The position numbers and the translations under genes are program-made. 46,743 bases of DNA from Microcaldota archaeon (lineage in GTDB: Archaea > Micrarchaeota > Micrarchaeia > Micrarchaeales > CABMGC01), in assembly GCA_021803425.1 (NCBI GenBank), contig JAJZLN010000014.1, positions 1 through 46,743 on the forward strand. Reading direction: 5' to 3'. The notes beneath the pieces were generated by a model, which saw only the letters and a program-made list of their open reading frames with translations, ran no database searches and had not been told where the DNA came from. Positions 8,805-17,304 of the stretch are shown one piece after another; position 1 is the first letter of the stretch; every line of letters begins with the position of its first letter.

Positions 8805-9191
8805 ATGGCATTGATGGAAAAAATAAGCAGGTATTATTTCATTGTAATGGCGCTTATAGGCGTATCGATATTCTTCGGCCAGGTGGCTGCCCAGTCCTCT
8901 GCCGTTGCCGTTACAACTTCCACGTTGTGTGGCATAATAGGCGGAGTGCGATCGGTGGTGGGAGTCATAGCGCTTGTGCTTTTCATAGTTGGTGGAGCAC
9001 TTTATGCAGTAGCGCACATGATGCCTGCTGCAGGAAATCTCAGGGGAAACGTTCAGGGATGGTCCTTGGGAATGATAGTTGGAGGGATAGTCGGGCTAAT
9101 AATAGTGCTGATTGCTCCTGCTATAATAGGTGCAATAGCCGGTGTCTCGCTTAGCGGATCCGGATCTATAACAAGTCCAAGCTGCATCTGA
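8805..9191 (+). CDS. VirB2/TrbC-like small membrane protein, candidate T4SS pilin
   Basis: 128 residues: a signal peptide or first membrane helix (~10-30) with a possible cleavage site behind 'VAAQ', a short segment with one Cys, then two long hydrophobic helices (~47-70 and ~85-112) joined by a short polar loop 'HMMPAAGNLRGNVQGW'. The helices are rich in Gly, Ala and Val. This is the layout of VirB2/TrbC pilins and of the CedA1/TedC-type archaeal conjugative pilins. The gene has its own promoter and is followed by a strong hairpin, as expected for an abundant subunit. It opens the block that contains the VirB6-like and VirB4-like genes. The hairpin with 'LYAV' resembles the first TM module of the six VirB6-like proteins. 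Assignment rests on topology and context, not on a diagnostic motif. ATG 8814 is an alternative start. Confidence 0.65.
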   Translation: MALMEKISRYYFIVMALIGVSIFFGQVAAQSSAVAVTTSTLCGIIGGVRSVVGVIALVLFIVGGALYAVAHMMPAAGNLRGNVQGWSLGMIVGGIVGLIIVLIAPAIIGAIAGVSLSGSGSITSPSCI

Positions 9192-9206
9192 TAAATTTCA
9201 TGCGGA

Positions 9207-9228
9207 ATGCAGCATGATTATGCTGCAT
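9207..9228 (+). terminator. Perfect hairpin 3' of the pilin-like gene
   Basis: A perfect 9-bp stem 'ATGCAGCAT'/'ATGCTGCAT' closes a 4-base loop, 16 bases behind the stop of the pilin-like gene. No T-run follows, so it is more likely an mRNA-stabilising or attenuating stem between an abundant pilin message and the downstream gene than a plain terminator. Confidence 0.5.
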
Positions 9229-9249
9229 CAAAGCTCCTATGGTTAATTA

Positions 9250-11106
9250 ATGGTAGTTACCAAGTACAAGGAGAGCAAGAAGCTTGCAGTATCTCTCATA
9301 CTATTTTTAATTTCAATAAGCTACAACTCTTCCTTTTTTTCAGAGTCCGGCCTTATAATAAAGGCAATATATGCTTCAATAATAATAGTGTATACTGTAT
9401 GCTTTGGCCTATCAAGCCGCAAGAAATCTAAAAACAACAGTCTCAATGCTCTTTTTATCGCATCAATCATATTGTTCGTAGCTTCAACATTAATCCAGTA
9501 CCAAACAGCTATATATGTCATAAACAGTTACACTGCCATTTTTTCAATATCCATATTTTTAATGTTCTATCTTCTATTTTTCTTGATTAGCCTGCATTCA
9601 TTTGTAAAATCCCGCAAAGTAAAGCTTGTTCTCATGCTCGCAATGGTTCTGATAGTGGTCATATACTTTACCCATATTGCGTTCACAACAGATGATGAAA
9701 TTGCAATAGGATATTATGGCGCAAAATCCTTTCTTTCAGGTATAAATCCGTATTCCATAAATGTGGCAAGCCTTTTAAACAAAATATACCTTCCAAGCGG
9801 AATTACAATAACATCCGGCAATACTGTAGTTGGCATAGTGGATTATCCTGCCCTATACTTCTTGATAAACGTCCCTTTCATATTGCTATTCAATTCTAAC
9901 ATAAACAATCTATGGCAAAGCATGATGCAGTATGAAGCAATGGCATTTTCTATTGTATTCCTGCTTTCTGTCGCAGCGCTATATAAAAAAGGCGCATTAA
10001 ACCAGAATGTCATTGCCTATGCCTCATTTGCTTTGTTTCTGGTAAACCTATCGGCGATTCTAAACATATTAATGCTTGCATTGCTTATATTTGTCTATAC
10101 TGATTTTGGGGAAAAATATCTCTGGCTGCCAATCGGAATAATGCTTTCCCTGCAGCAACAATTATGGCCCATCTCAATATTATTTCTCGCATACTCTATG
10201 AACACAAAGGGCCTGCGCAAAGGGGCAACCGACGCGCTTGGCGCCATGGCAATATTTTTCATAATAAACAGTTATTTTATAATAAACGGCCCAGTAATTT
10301 ACTTCGGCAATATATTCACGACCCTTTCGAGTCCGCTGCCTTCTGCCACAGCTATAATCGGCCATTTCCTAATATCAAATTACAGCATACCTCTTTCCTC
10401 ATTTAATATAATCTTCTTTGCAACATTTGCCATTACGCTACTCCTATCACTATATATTAACAAGAAGAGCGTCATACCGTTGCTCAGCATAATCCCGTTT
10501 CTTTTCCTCAGCCACATAATATTCATTTATTTTGCAATGCCAATTGCTCTCTTTGCCTTCATAATATACAAAAATCAGAAGGAAGAGCAGGGCATGATCA
10601 CGAAAGAAGTAAACGGAAGCAGGAAGTTCAAGTATTTTTTTATATCCATTATAGCTGCAATAATGATTTTTATTGTAATATTCATTGTTTATTCGCATAA
10701 TCTGAATCAAGATAGCTTTAATATTTCAATATACGGACAATCCGTCACACACAAATCTGGAGAAAACTATTCATACAGTTCAATGCTGCGTTATAGCGGA
10801 AATAATCACACCCTATCATATGCCATGTTTGAAATAAACAATGGCAAAAATTCTTACTATGTTGATCTATTTAGCAAAAATAGGGACATATATGTGGTCC
10901 CAGTTGCAACCACAATTAATTCTTTGCCAACAGACACCTCAGAATGCGCTGCAGTATGCCCAAATCCTAACGGATTCTATCTTTCAAACGGCACTTATGA
11001 AATGTCAGCAAATCTTAGCTTAAACTTAAGCGGAAGCGCGTATATAACTCCAATAATATACAGCAGCAATCATTATTATCAGGCCAAGTCATTTCTAATC
11101 AGATAG
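9250..11106 (+). CDS. GT-C type polytopic glycosyltransferase-like membrane protein
   Basis: 618 residues with roughly a dozen hydrophobic segments up to ~residue 480, then a ~140-residue Ser/Asn/Tyr-rich domain that should lie outside the cell. After the first membrane helices comes 'TDDEIAIGYYGAKSFLSGI' followed by 'NPYS', matching the acidic loop plus 'G-NPY' signature of GT-C enzymes (GT87/DUF2029-like), which use lipid-linked sugars on the outer face of the membrane. A second loop motif 'VVGIVDYPALYFLINVPF' is also typical. It sits between the pilin candidate and the VirB6-like array, so it may glycosylate pilus or surface proteins (inference). By eye the gene is more AT-rich than its neighbours. 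Superfamily likely; donor and acceptor unknown. Confidence 0.7.
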   Translation: MVVTKYKESKKLAVSLILFLISISYNSSFFSESGLIIKAIYASIIIVYTVCFGLSSRKKSKNNSLNALFIASIILFVASTLIQYQTAIYVINSYTAIFSISIFLMFYLLFFLISLHSFVKSRKVKLVLMLAMVLIVVIYFTHIAFTTDDEIAIGYYGAKSFLSGINPYSINVASLLNKIYLPSGITITSGNTVVGIVDYPALYFLINVPFILLFNSNINNLWQSMMQYEAMAFSIVFLLSVAALYKKGALNQNVIAYASFALFLVNLSAILNILMLALLIFVYTDFGEKYLWLPIGIMLSLQQQLWPISILFLAYSMNTKGLRKGATDALGAMAIFFIINSYFIINGPVIYFGNIFTTLSSPLPSATAIIGHFLISNYSIPLSSFNIIFFATFAITLLLSLYINKKSVIPLLSIIPFLFLSHIIFIYFAMPIALFAFIIYKNQKEEQGMITKEVNGSRKFKYFFISIIAAIMIFIVIFIVYSHNLNQDSFNISIYGQSVTHKSGENYSYSSMLRYSGNNHTLSYAMFEINNGKNSYYVDLFSKNRDIYVVPVATTINSLPTDTSECAAVCPNPNGFYLSNGTYEMSANLSLNLSGSAYITPIIYSSNHYYQAKSFLIR

Positions 11107-11146
11107 ATATCTTTTTAACCTTTAATTTGGATATAAATCTGGTTTA

Positions 11147-11884
11147 ATGGCCAGCGTAATAGACAAGGCATCTGAGGTATATACCGAAAAGATAAGCCTC
11201 GTACTCTTATTTTCAATCCCCTTCATCATAGCGTTTGCAATACCACTGCTCGCCCCGCTTCCAACTTACATAAGCGCAGGTGCAATATTCCTCAGGAGCG
11301 CAAGCCTGTTCGTGAATGGCAGCATAAATGTAATAGACCTTAGCGTGATCACAATATCATCGATATTCTCGCTCCTCTTCCTCAGCTTCGCATTTGTGCT
11401 CATAAGCCTGCTTGTCAAGTCAAAGCGCACGCATTCAACCATAGGCAAGAGGGCCTTTAACAACATAGAAACTTACATAGGAAAGGTATTCACAATACTG
11501 TTTGCATATGCTGTCGTGCTCGTCATTGCGAATATTGTAGGATATTCGCTAGGCGCATCCGCATTGCTTACCGGCATTGTCGGATTCTTCCTCTTTGCTC
11601 TTCTCTTCTATGCCCCAAGCGCGGTTGTTATAGATGACAAGAAGGTGTGGCGTGCGGTCAAGGACAGCGTAAAGCTCGTCCTGCATGAGCCGCAGTACTT
11701 CCTGCTCTGGCTTGTGCTGACAACTATAATCGTATCCGCAGTGGATGTTGCAAGCATCGCAGTTTTTGGCACATATCTTTCTCCATATGTAACCCTCATA
11801 ATAAATTCTCTGTTTGTAGTGCCGTATTTTGTAATTTTCCAGGCAGAGGCATATATGGAGAGATTCAGGCTGCTAAGGCACTGA
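11147..11884 (+). CDS. Polytopic membrane protein, about six TM helices, function unknown
   Basis: 245 residues with hydrophobic segments near 18-40, 60-88, 108-130, 137-158, 183-205 and 210-232. The stretch 'APSAVVIDDKKVWRAVKDS' between helices 4 and 5 is the kind of cytoplasmic amphipathic element found in archaeal DUF4013/DUF7847-like membrane proteins with unknown roles. A TTTTTAA element about 31 bases before the ATG gives it its own near-leaderless promoter. It lies between the glycosyltransferase-like gene and the VirB6-like array, in the same orientation. It lacks the 'LRSxPxTR' signature of the following six genes, so I do not count it among those paralogues. Confidence 0.65.
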   Translation: MASVIDKASEVYTEKISLVLLFSIPFIIAFAIPLLAPLPTYISAGAIFLRSASLFVNGSINVIDLSVITISSIFSLLFLSFAFVLISLLVKSKRTHSTIGKRAFNNIETYIGKVFTILFAYAVVLVIANIVGYSLGASALLTGIVGFFLFALLFYAPSAVVIDDKKVWRAVKDSVKLVLHEPQYFLLWLVLTTIIVSAVDVASIAVFGTYLSPYVTLIINSLFVVPYFVIFQAEAYMERFRLLRH

Positions 11885-11916
11885 TATGTCATTCATTCAA
11901 CAAAATTTTCTAAAGA

Positions 11917-11925
11917 TTTTTAATA
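11917..11925 (+). promoter_or_regulatory. TATA box of the VirB6-like array
   Basis: 'TTTTTAATA' is centred about 27 bases before ATG 11948, the spacing expected for a leaderless transcript. It is the last clear promoter before six tightly coupled genes. Confidence 0.5.
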
Positions 11926-11947
11926 TCTCTATAGTGAATATCTAAAC

Positions 11948-13249
11948 ATGCGAATTGGGCATATTGCGCTGTTCATAATTATAATGCTATTTTCAGGCGC
12001 AGCTCTGCTTTCTGCGCAATCTCAGCCAGCCGTCAACATTGCACAACGTCCATCCTCAAGCATACCTCCAGAGTGCAGTCCAAGCAGCATTGGAAACATA
12101 ATGTCAAATTCCGGATCCGCGATCGGCATTGCGCTCCTGGCTTTAACAGTATCATTTGATGTTGTCGCAATCGCATACATGATAAACAAGCTATTCCCTT
12201 CGTCGGGAGTCGGTAACTGGATACAGAATGAATACTGGGAGATAGCAAAATCCGCGATAATAATTGTGTCAATTTTTGCTATAATAACGCTAGTTGGCAA
12301 CCTTACATATGCCATTGTGCCAACAGCATTCTCATCTACTTCACAGGTCTCCGGGTTCACTGATATCACTCCGTTGATAAACGGCGCAGAAAATTATCTA
12401 TGCACGGTCAATGCCAATACCTATAATGTGTGGGAGCTTATGGGCATAATGTCTGCAGGTACGGGTTTTTGGTCAACTTTTCAGGTAAGTGCATATGATC
12501 CTTTTTCTTCAATAGCTTCCGTAATACTCTCAGCCGGCTATTTAGCGTTTTTTTACGGCGCCAACATAATGCCATTCAGTAACTGGATGCTTCAGTCAGG
12601 CAACTTCATGATTGCGCCATTCGGATCTATAATAAACGACTTCATCAATTTCGTAATGTTCCCATTCACCTCTTTCAACCTCGGCCTTATAACGCTTCTT
12701 CCGTCTTTGGCTACAATAGGCTTGATGTTTCTTATACCTATGGGGCTTGTATTCCGCGCCCTTCCTTTCATAAGGGGGATAGGCGGCACGCTTATAGCAC
12801 TAGGCATAGGATTATGTATAATCCTGCCAAGCGTCCTTCTACTGTTCAATTATCCTATCACAAATGCGCTAACATCAGCAATCCCGTTAGTCTATTCCAA
12901 TCCAAATAATAATCTACCTTCATATTCCTGCCCGTTTAGTAGCGTTTCCGGAACTTTTGGATTTATACTTAAATTTGGATGTATACTTTTTCCAGCTACC
13001 TATTTAGTTTCTATTTTGCCACTAGGTAGCAACTATGTAGGACAGATTGGTTTTTCATCTGCAGTATTCAATACGAACGCCATTTTTTACTATATGAATT
13101 ATATTGTAAACTACGGTGCATATGTCATAGTGCAGCTTCTGCTGCTCGTTATGGACATAATAATAATATATCCGTTGGTAAATGAGACTGCGAAGATGAT
13201 GGGTGGAACAATAAGGCTTCAGATCGGTGGCAAGCTTAGGCTGGCATGA
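11948..13249 (+). CDS. VirB6/TrbL/CedA-like polytopic membrane protein, paralogue 1
   Basis: 433 residues: signal peptide with a likely cut behind 'LLSAQ', an outside segment with a Cys, then multiple membrane helices. Three landmarks are shared by all six proteins of this array: (A) a helix ending in Tyr, a polar stretch and an amphipathic helix ('AYMINKLFPSSGVGNWIQNE'); (B) 'VFRALPFIRGIGGTLIALG' followed by a helix with Pro; (C) a C-terminus 'MMGGTIRLQIGGKLRLA'. The loop behind B contains a Cys pair ('YSCPF' and 'KFGC'), suggesting an outside disulfide. VirB6/TrbL/CedA proteins form the membrane channel of T4SS-type machines; the link here is from topology and neighbours. The stop overlaps the next start (ATGA). 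Confidence 0.65.
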   Translation: MRIGHIALFIIIMLFSGAALLSAQSQPAVNIAQRPSSSIPPECSPSSIGNIMSNSGSAIGIALLALTVSFDVVAIAYMINKLFPSSGVGNWIQNEYWEIAKSAIIIVSIFAIITLVGNLTYAIVPTAFSSTSQVSGFTDITPLINGAENYLCTVNANTYNVWELMGIMSAGTGFWSTFQVSAYDPFSSIASVILSAGYLAFFYGANIMPFSNWMLQSGNFMIAPFGSIINDFINFVMFPFTSFNLGLITLLPSLATIGLMFLIPMGLVFRALPFIRGIGGTLIALGIGLCIILPSVLLLFNYPITNALTSAIPLVYSNPNNNLPSYSCPFSSVSGTFGFILKFGCILFPATYLVSILPLGSNYVGQIGFSSAVFNTNAIFYYMNYIVNYGAYVIVQLLLLVMDIIIIYPLVNETAKMMGGTIRLQIGGKLRLA

Positions 13250-14475
13250 TACTTATGTTACCTATTTTACTATCAACTAATGCATATGGCGGAAGCACGT
13301 GCATATTCGGAGGCACGCCAACAGCTTCAGGCAGTCTGAACACGAACAACTGGATACAGATAAACCTTATAGTAGTTCTGATGTCCTTCACAATAGCCGG
13401 GCTTGTATATTCTCTTTCCAATCTATTTCCTACCTCAATGAGGGAAAAGCTAAAAGGTGCAGCTAAGGTTGAGTCATTCCAGGGCATGATAAGCATAGGT
13501 ATAATACTTGCCCTTATAGCTCTTTCTTCAGTTTCGTGCAATATCGGTAATTCCATAGCAGCGCAGTCTTCGTCGCTCACAAACATAGCCTATCAGTCGC
13601 CAATGCAGTTCTCTACCTCTTATGTAAACTACCTCATGTTTGACAGAGGGCTTTCGCTGTTTTCAGACATATATGCAGAAACAATAAAGCTTGTAATATC
13701 CGGCAACATAGCAGACAGCCTTCAAGAGCAGTTGCATTCACTTGTCATAACGCCTCTTCTTGGGGAGGGGATTGGAATCGGGCAGGACATATATGGCGTA
13801 TTTTTCGGATTCAGCGGCGCGCTTACCGGTGCATTTGTTCCGCTAATAATTGTAACTTTCGGCATAATTTTTACAATATTCCTTATATTATCCATGTCAA
13901 ATTCGCTAGCGCTTACTGTGGTGGTTCCTATTTCAATAATACTCCGATCCATACCGTTTGCAGGCCCAAAGCTGCGGGAGTCGGCAGACACTATCCTTGC
14001 ATTGGCAATAGGGTTTTACTTCATATTGCCGCTTGCAATAATAATGAATTCGTATATTACTGCATGGATTTTCACGCCCTGTGCAGCAAATACGCTAATA
14101 TGCAATCCCTACGCGTATTATAATGCGCCATATTCGTTGCAGCAGCTTCCTATAAGTAACATATTCAATTCCAATCCGCAATCTCTTTCCGGAGGCGGAC
14201 CTTTGTCAAGTTTCGGGCTTTCATCAGCATTTCTTAGCAGCGGATTTGCCGGATCAGGCATATTGGGCGGTTTTGAGATACTGCTTCAGACCCTTGTGAA
14301 TTTCCCCTCGGTAATAATAAACTATTCGCAGCAGACTGCTCAATATATCTTTGAAGGAATAGTGCTTATGGGATTAGATCTTGCAATAACCCTTGCTTTT
14401 GCACAGGGATTAACTAAAGCTCTTGGATCCGCAAGCAGGATCGTTGGAGTAGGGCCTTTCTGGGGGAATGTATGA
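13246..14475 (+). CDS. VirB6/TrbL/CedA-like polytopic membrane protein, paralogue 2
   Basis: 409 residues. Short signal peptide ('MILMLPILLSTNAYGG'), outside Cys, then landmark A ('LVYSLSNLFPTSMREKLKG'), landmark B in a variant form ('IILRSIPFAGPKLRESADT' then 'LALAIGFYFILPLAI') and a C-terminal landmark C ('LTKALGSASRIVGVG'). It lacks the Gly-Gly of B, having 'RESAD' instead. A Cys pair 'TPCAANTLIC' follows B, as in paralogues 1, 3 and 4. Start and stop codons overlap those of both neighbours by four bases (ATGA), which implies translational coupling and fixed stoichiometry. Probable role: one subunit of a hetero-oligomeric membrane complex of the T4SS-like system. Confidence 0.65.
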   Translation: MILMLPILLSTNAYGGSTCIFGGTPTASGSLNTNNWIQINLIVVLMSFTIAGLVYSLSNLFPTSMREKLKGAAKVESFQGMISIGIILALIALSSVSCNIGNSIAAQSSSLTNIAYQSPMQFSTSYVNYLMFDRGLSLFSDIYAETIKLVISGNIADSLQEQLHSLVITPLLGEGIGIGQDIYGVFFGFSGALTGAFVPLIIVTFGIIFTIFLILSMSNSLALTVVVPISIILRSIPFAGPKLRESADTILALAIGFYFILPLAIIMNSYITAWIFTPCAANTLICNPYAYYNAPYSLQQLPISNIFNSNPQSLSGGGPLSSFGLSSAFLSSGFAGSGILGGFEILLQTLVNFPSVIINYSQQTAQYIFEGIVLMGLDLAITLAFAQGLTKALGSASRIVGVGPFWGNV

Positions 14476-16127
14476 AAAAGAATATCACGCTCTTAATCGT
14501 ATTAAGTGCTCTTTTAGCCAATATGCTTTATGCCTCCACCCCGCAGCTCAACGGATCATATTCCATGTTCCAGGACTGGTTTCCAGTATTGACTACTGCA
14601 GCCATGGCTGTTTTCATGATCGCTTCATTATTCTACATGGCAGGCTATATGCTTAATAACAATAAGCTGAAGGGAATTGCAGTAAACGAGTTGCAGCAGG
14701 CTGCAGGAAGCATTCTTCTTCTTATAATAACAATCGGGGTTCTATATCTTGTAGGCACAACTACGGGATTGAGTTTTTCTAATCTACTTTCAAGCAATCA
14801 GCAGTCAGGGATAAATACCATATGCAATACATATTTAGCTGGAGATTTCGGAAGTTCTGGAAATACTTATCCAATAGATTTTTTAAGCAGCTCCTATACT
14901 GATCCGAATTCCGGATTGCGTGGCCCGACAAACTCAGTTTGCTCTCTTGTAGCTGGTAGTGGAAACTCCGATTCCATAACAAAAAACATAGATTATGGTC
15001 TAGGTGCTATGTATGTAATAATAGCTAACATGTCAAATCAGACAGTAGGCCAGATAAATGCCATGTATAATCTTGAAAGCATAACATTCTTTCTCAGGAA
15101 TCTCATATTTTTTGTCGGCGTGTGCACTCCGGCCGAATGCCTTCTTCCGTTTGGGAATGAAGAGTCTTCAGAGATAATACTTAGCTACAAGCCGTATGAT
15201 GGCTATGTTCTTCAGAGAACTATAATGCCAACCCTCAATACCCAGGAAATCATGTCATTTTACCTTTTTCTGCTCCAGCTAATAATAATACTAATATTGA
15301 TGATGGGGTGGCCTGTGCTTTTGGGTGCTGCTATTGTGCTTCGTGCAATACCAATCACACGCGCAGCCGGTGGCCTTATATTTGCGGGTACAATAGTCGG
15401 TATCATAATATGGCCTACAATTTTCCTTATAGAATATCATTCGCTCAATAGCTTCCAGTCTCCATCGATAGGTAGCGGAGGCAGTATACCTGGATTCCCG
15501 ATATGCGGGGAAGCTACAAATCCAACATACCTGTACTGTTATACCAGTGCAAAAAGCGTAAGCTACAACGACGTTTACAAAATGATGCCTTCCACAACAA
15601 TTCCAAACGGTTTGCCAAATCCCAATACTCTATCTAATCCCAATGGGGTGATACCTGCGTGCAAAAGCATACCAACCTCCAATTCTCAATCTACAACTTG
15701 TTTTGTACAGAGAAGTTTAAGCATGTTTGTATTTCCTCCAGCAAGCCAGATAATAAGCCTCTATGCCTGCTATCCCACATCATCTAATATATTTCCAGTA
15801 GAAATGGCAATCCTTACCGGGGCGCTTGCAAATGTGGCTTCACTTCCATTCACCTTTTTAACCTCATTATTCTCTTCAAGCCTGTCTGCATCTTCATTTT
15901 CATTTGTTTCGTTCCTTCCAGTTATTGGAAATACTTGCGCAGGTACCATCGGTCCATTCAACATATATTCAGCATACATATCCCTTGCCAACCTCTATGG
16001 CCTGATGTCCGTATCTGCATTTATCATACCGATATTAAATGGATTGCTCCTCATATCAGCCACTACCGGGCTTTCTTCCCTGATAGGCGGAGAGAAAACA
16101 ATAATAGGCTTAAGCAGGTTTATCTAG
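14472..16127 (+). CDS. VirB6/TrbL/CedA-like polytopic membrane protein, paralogue 3 (largest)
   Basis: 551 residues, the largest of the six. Signal peptide with a cut after 'MLYAST', landmark A ('LFYMAGYMLNNNKLKGIAVN'), landmark B ('IVLRAIPITRAAGGLIFAG') and C ('LIGGEKTIIGLSRFI'). It carries two long outside insertions rich in Cys, Ser, Asn and Pro: one between A and B ('SVCSLVAGSG', 'GVCTPAECLLPFG') and one behind B with about six Cys ('FPICGEATNPTYLYCYT', 'IPACKSIP', 'TCFVQR', 'YACYPTS'). Such disulfide-stabilised exterior parts could contact a partner cell, pilus or DNA (inference). It overlaps the upstream gene (ATGA) and is eight bases from the downstream start. Confidence 0.65.
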   Translation: MKKNITLLIVLSALLANMLYASTPQLNGSYSMFQDWFPVLTTAAMAVFMIASLFYMAGYMLNNNKLKGIAVNELQQAAGSILLLIITIGVLYLVGTTTGLSFSNLLSSNQQSGINTICNTYLAGDFGSSGNTYPIDFLSSSYTDPNSGLRGPTNSVCSLVAGSGNSDSITKNIDYGLGAMYVIIANMSNQTVGQINAMYNLESITFFLRNLIFFVGVCTPAECLLPFGNEESSEIILSYKPYDGYVLQRTIMPTLNTQEIMSFYLFLLQLIIILILMMGWPVLLGAAIVLRAIPITRAAGGLIFAGTIVGIIIWPTIFLIEYHSLNSFQSPSIGSGGSIPGFPICGEATNPTYLYCYTSAKSVSYNDVYKMMPSTTIPNGLPNPNTLSNPNGVIPACKSIPTSNSQSTTCFVQRSLSMFVFPPASQIISLYACYPTSSNIFPVEMAILTGALANVASLPFTFLTSLFSSSLSASSFSFVSFLPVIGNTCAGTIGPFNIYSAYISLANLYGLMSVSAFIIPILNGLLLISATTGLSSLIGGEKTIIGLSRFI

Positions 16128-16134
16128 TGATGCA

Positions 16135-17304
16135 ATGAAATACCTATTGCCAATAGTCTTTGCTGTTCTCTTATTAAGTTTGGCTATGGGTCAAAGCTCC
16201 TCTTCCACTCAAAATCTATTAAGTACTCCTACCGCAATCTGTGGCCAAATATTCCCTTCAAATCCTTCACAGAGCTATGCTGGCAAAATTGCAACAATAG
16301 CAAATTACAATTCTTTTGTATCAATATCCATTCTCATAATACTAATGGTGTTTACTGTTCTATCAATCGTATATGCAATCGGCTATTCATTCCAATTTCA
16401 ATCGTTAACTACATTTGCAAAAACCGAATTTCTTGAAAACGGCATAAACCTAATAATACTGGCTGCCGTAGGAGGCACCATGGCATTGGCCTGGCCCGGC
16501 CTAAACTTTTTTGCAGGAATTGCTGGACTTTCAAGCACTTCTGCTGTTGTACAACCATCAACTTTGGCGTTTTTCACTCAAATGTGCAATAACATCAACA
16601 CCAATGTTATAAATAGCGGATTTAGTAATTGGTTTGGGGTATTCAGCGCATTATTCTTCACAAACGCTCTGGCATCAGGTTCGCCTCCTTCTGGAGGATT
16701 TGGAGTGTATCTGATGCCAAATCTTCTAGGCGTTGCTTTTTTGCCTTTTCAGGGCCTTTCAGTGCTGCAACAGCTTCTATGGGATGAACAATCTGCATAT
16801 TTTGGCAGCATGATGCTCGGAATGTTTTTAATAGTCCTTCTATTTATCATATATTATCTATTTCCTCTATTTTTTTATGTTGGAATTGCTTTGAGATCGT
16901 TTCCTTGGACAAGGGCAGCAGGCGGATCATTCATCGCCCTATTTATTGCATTTTATATAATATTTCCGGCAATACTGTTTCCATTTACAAGCATACAGGG
17001 CACTGTGTTATGCAATCAATCAAACACAAAAGCAACGAGTTTATGTAATTCTGAAACTTTAATAAATCAAGAAGCCAATCCAAGTGCCTTTCTTCACGAT
17101 TTGGAGAGTATGCTATTTTCAGATTACGGCTCCATATACTACCAAAACATTTACGCATTCGCTGTAGGGCTTGAAGCGACAGGCGTAAATCTTTTTGGAT
17201 TTATAATATCTCTTCTAATATCATATGAGGCAGTTGAGAAGCTCGGAGGCATACTAGGCGCGCCATCATTGCAAGGTTCGAGAGCATTGAGCAGGATATT
17301 ATGA
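16135..17304 (+). CDS. VirB6/TrbL/CedA-like polytopic membrane protein, paralogue 4
   Basis: 389 residues. Signal peptide ('LLSLAMGQSS'), outside Cys 'AICGQIFPS', landmark A ('IVYAIGYSFQFQSLTTFAKT'), B in its cleanest form ('IALRSFPWTRAAGGSFIAL' then 'FYIIFPAIL'), a Cys pair behind B ('LCNQSNTKATSLC'), and C ('LGGILGAPSLQGSRALSRIL'). Between A and B lies an outside region with a second Cys ('TQMCNNIN'). The gene ends in ATGA with the next. The family resemblance to neighbours is clear in these blocks and very low between them, so duplication is old. Confidence 0.65.
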   Translation: MKYLLPIVFAVLLLSLAMGQSSSSTQNLLSTPTAICGQIFPSNPSQSYAGKIATIANYNSFVSISILIILMVFTVLSIVYAIGYSFQFQSLTTFAKTEFLENGINLIILAAVGGTMALAWPGLNFFAGIAGLSSTSAVVQPSTLAFFTQMCNNINTNVINSGFSNWFGVFSALFFTNALASGSPPSGGFGVYLMPNLLGVAFLPFQGLSVLQQLLWDEQSAYFGSMMLGMFLIVLLFIIYYLFPLFFYVGIALRSFPWTRAAGGSFIALFIAFYIIFPAILFPFTSIQGTVLCNQSNTKATSLCNSETLINQEANPSAFLHDLESMLFSDYGSIYYQNIYAFAVGLEATGVNLFGFIISLLISYEAVEKLGGILGAPSLQGSRALSRIL

